A stretch of 24,163 nucleotides of DNA from Aphodosoma sp045600865. GTDB taxonomy: Bacteria; Bacteroidota; Bacteroidia; Bacteroidales; Paludibacteraceae. Shown piece by piece: positions 23,620 to 24,163 of this stretch (positions within the stretch are counted from its first letter, which is position 1; each line of letters opens with the position of its first letter). The stretch spans positions 1-24,163 of the forward strand of contig JAZRYS010000267.1 of the NCBI GenBank assembly GCA_045600865.1, written 5' to 3'. The position numbers and the translations under genes were made by a program. The notes below the pieces were generated by a model, which was not told where the DNA came from, made no database searches, and was given only the letters and a program-made list of their open reading frames with translations.

Positions 23620-23743
23620 GCTATGAATTCGCTATGCCTTTGCTTCTCCTCTGCTATTTAGCAGAGAAATAGCAGACAATTAGCAGAGAAATAGCAGAGG
23701 AGAAAAAAAGGATTTGCAGACATTTCCTCTGCTCTGAACGACC
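23620..23743. repeat. Hairpin module, copy B
   Basis: It opens with GCTATGAATTCG (23620-23631) and closes with ATTTCCTCTGCTCTGAACGA CC (23722-23743), as in copy A. Inside, TTCTCCTCTGCTATTT (23644-23659) pairs perfectly with 23689-23704 (16 bp). The loop holds TTAGCAGAGAAATAGCAGA at 23658-23676, repeated at 23680-23698 (22-bp period). No gene. Confidence 0.75.
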
Positions 23744-23759
23744 ATTCGTCGGATGGTAA

Positions 23760-23783
23760 AATCTCACAATCTCATAATCTCAG
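23760..23783. repeat. Three 8-bp tandem units
   Basis: AATCTCAC, AATCTCAT, AATCTCAG in a row. The surrounding 23744-23849 holds no gene; apart from a C6 run near 23797 nothing else stands out. Confidence 0.7.
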
Positions 23784-23849
23784 TAAAAATCCTGGACCCC
23801 CCTATTGTATTTTCTCTATCATTGTTCGACCAAAACCTTACTAAAACAT

Positions 23850-23891
23850 GACCACCGTCCGATAATCGAAACGTATTATCGGACGGTGGTC
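23850..23891. other. Perfect 17-bp hairpin
   Basis: GACCACCGTCCGATAAT (23850-23866) and 23875-23891 are exact inverted repeats with an 8-nt loop (CGAAACGT). It lies 44 bp past the stop of the minus-strand partial gene, and may be its terminator; the tail on that strand is only CATGTTTTAG. A second dyad, TGGTAT-CA-ATACCA, is at 23931-23944 over that stop codon. Confidence 0.7.
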
Positions 23892-23935
23892 AGAAGAAAC
23901 CAACGTTCTGGTCAGACGCTCATAGTATTATGGTA

Positions 23936-24163
23936 TCAATACCAGCGTTTTTTAGTGCTGTACATATACATACGAAGCACGGCAAATATAGTGTTGTTCA
24001 CTTCCATCTGCTTTTGAAGTCTCCATTTTGGAATGGCAATTTCCTGTCTTCGGGCAGAATTGGCATTCTGACCCTTTGTATAATTGATATTCCTGCTTTC
24101 TGCCATCTGGTAAGGAACAACGAATTGCTCTGTCACATCGCCAGTCGCAGGGTCGGTTGTCAC
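23936..24163 (-). CDS. C-terminal part of an unknown protein, cut by window edge
   Basis: The frame is open to the right edge and ends with TGA at 23936-23938, so at least 75 C-terminal residues are seen. The visible part (TTDPATGDVTEQFVVPYQ, then EIAIPKWRLQKQMEVNNTIF, ending STKKRWY) is hydrophilic with basic residues near the end. The codon at the edge is GTG, but the sequence looks internal. I do not recognise the family. Base use is like that of the other genes, and its strand and the hairpin beyond the stop support a real gene. Confidence 0.5.
   Translation of the reverse strand: MTTDPATGDVTEQFVVPYQMAESRNINYTKGQNANSARRQEIAIPKWRLQKQMEVNNTIFAVLRMYMYSTKKRWY

Noticed and set aside
23850..23891. 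Invertible promoter of the Bacteroides capsule type
   Set aside because: The inverted repeats are only 8 nt apart, so no promoter can lie between them, and no adjacent invertase gene is visible.

Overview
The window looks like chromosomal DNA of a Bacteroidales bacterium, most likely Prevotella or a close relative. The evidence is the promoter grammar (TTTG, then 19-20 nt, then TAnnTTTG, seen complete at least six times), starts without Shine-Dalgarno sequences, lipoprotein signals ending in a Ser-Cys lipobox, a MurA with Asp in place of the usual catalytic Cys, and the protein families present. No ribosomal RNA, CRISPR array, phage genes or transposase gene was found.

Left part (1-7935, all minus strand) is a surface-polysaccharide block. 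Reading in the direction of transcription, a membrane-anchored UDP-sugar 4,6-dehydratase has its own promoter and is followed by a divergent NusG/UpxY-like protein. A second promoter (5301-5332) then drives two lipoproteins of unknown role, UDP-glucose 6-dehydrogenase, UDP-glucuronate 4-epimerase, UDP-glucose 4-epimerase and the first codons of a further Rossmann-fold enzyme. Together Ugd, the glucuronate epimerase and GalE turn UDP-glucose into UDP-GlcA, UDP-GalA and UDP-Gal.

Middle part (8079-16671) has a very large AsmA-like envelope protein on the plus strand. It meets, at a shared bidirectional terminator, a minus-strand operon glnS - acyl-CoA/AMP ligase - PLP aminotransferase.

Right-centre (16725-20816, plus strand) is a tRNA operon (Gly-GCC, Leu-CAG, Leu-GAG) with its own promoter and terminator, then murB-murA-rfbB. 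These supply peptidoglycan precursor synthesis and dTDP-4-keto-6-deoxyglucose.

Right end (20817-24163) is an accessory, repeat-rich region. It holds an ATPase with a DUF4143 and PD-(D/E)XK-like tail, a solitary minimal nucleotidyltransferase, a 344-bp element with 19-bp terminal inverted repeats packed with GGTTACAGTT motifs, two related hairpin modules, a 71-bp tandem duplication carrying promoter-like boxes, and a perfect 17-bp hairpin beside a partial gene.

The most unusual signals are repeat-based. A small palindromic DNA module with an invariant CGGAA loop is inserted twice in the giant AsmA-like gene, read in different frames, with three compensated stem changes. In-frame 9-bp repeats expand two loops of murB. 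AATTGAYA-type heptad repeats sit at several gene junctions. All calls come from reading the sequence; no database search or folding software was run.
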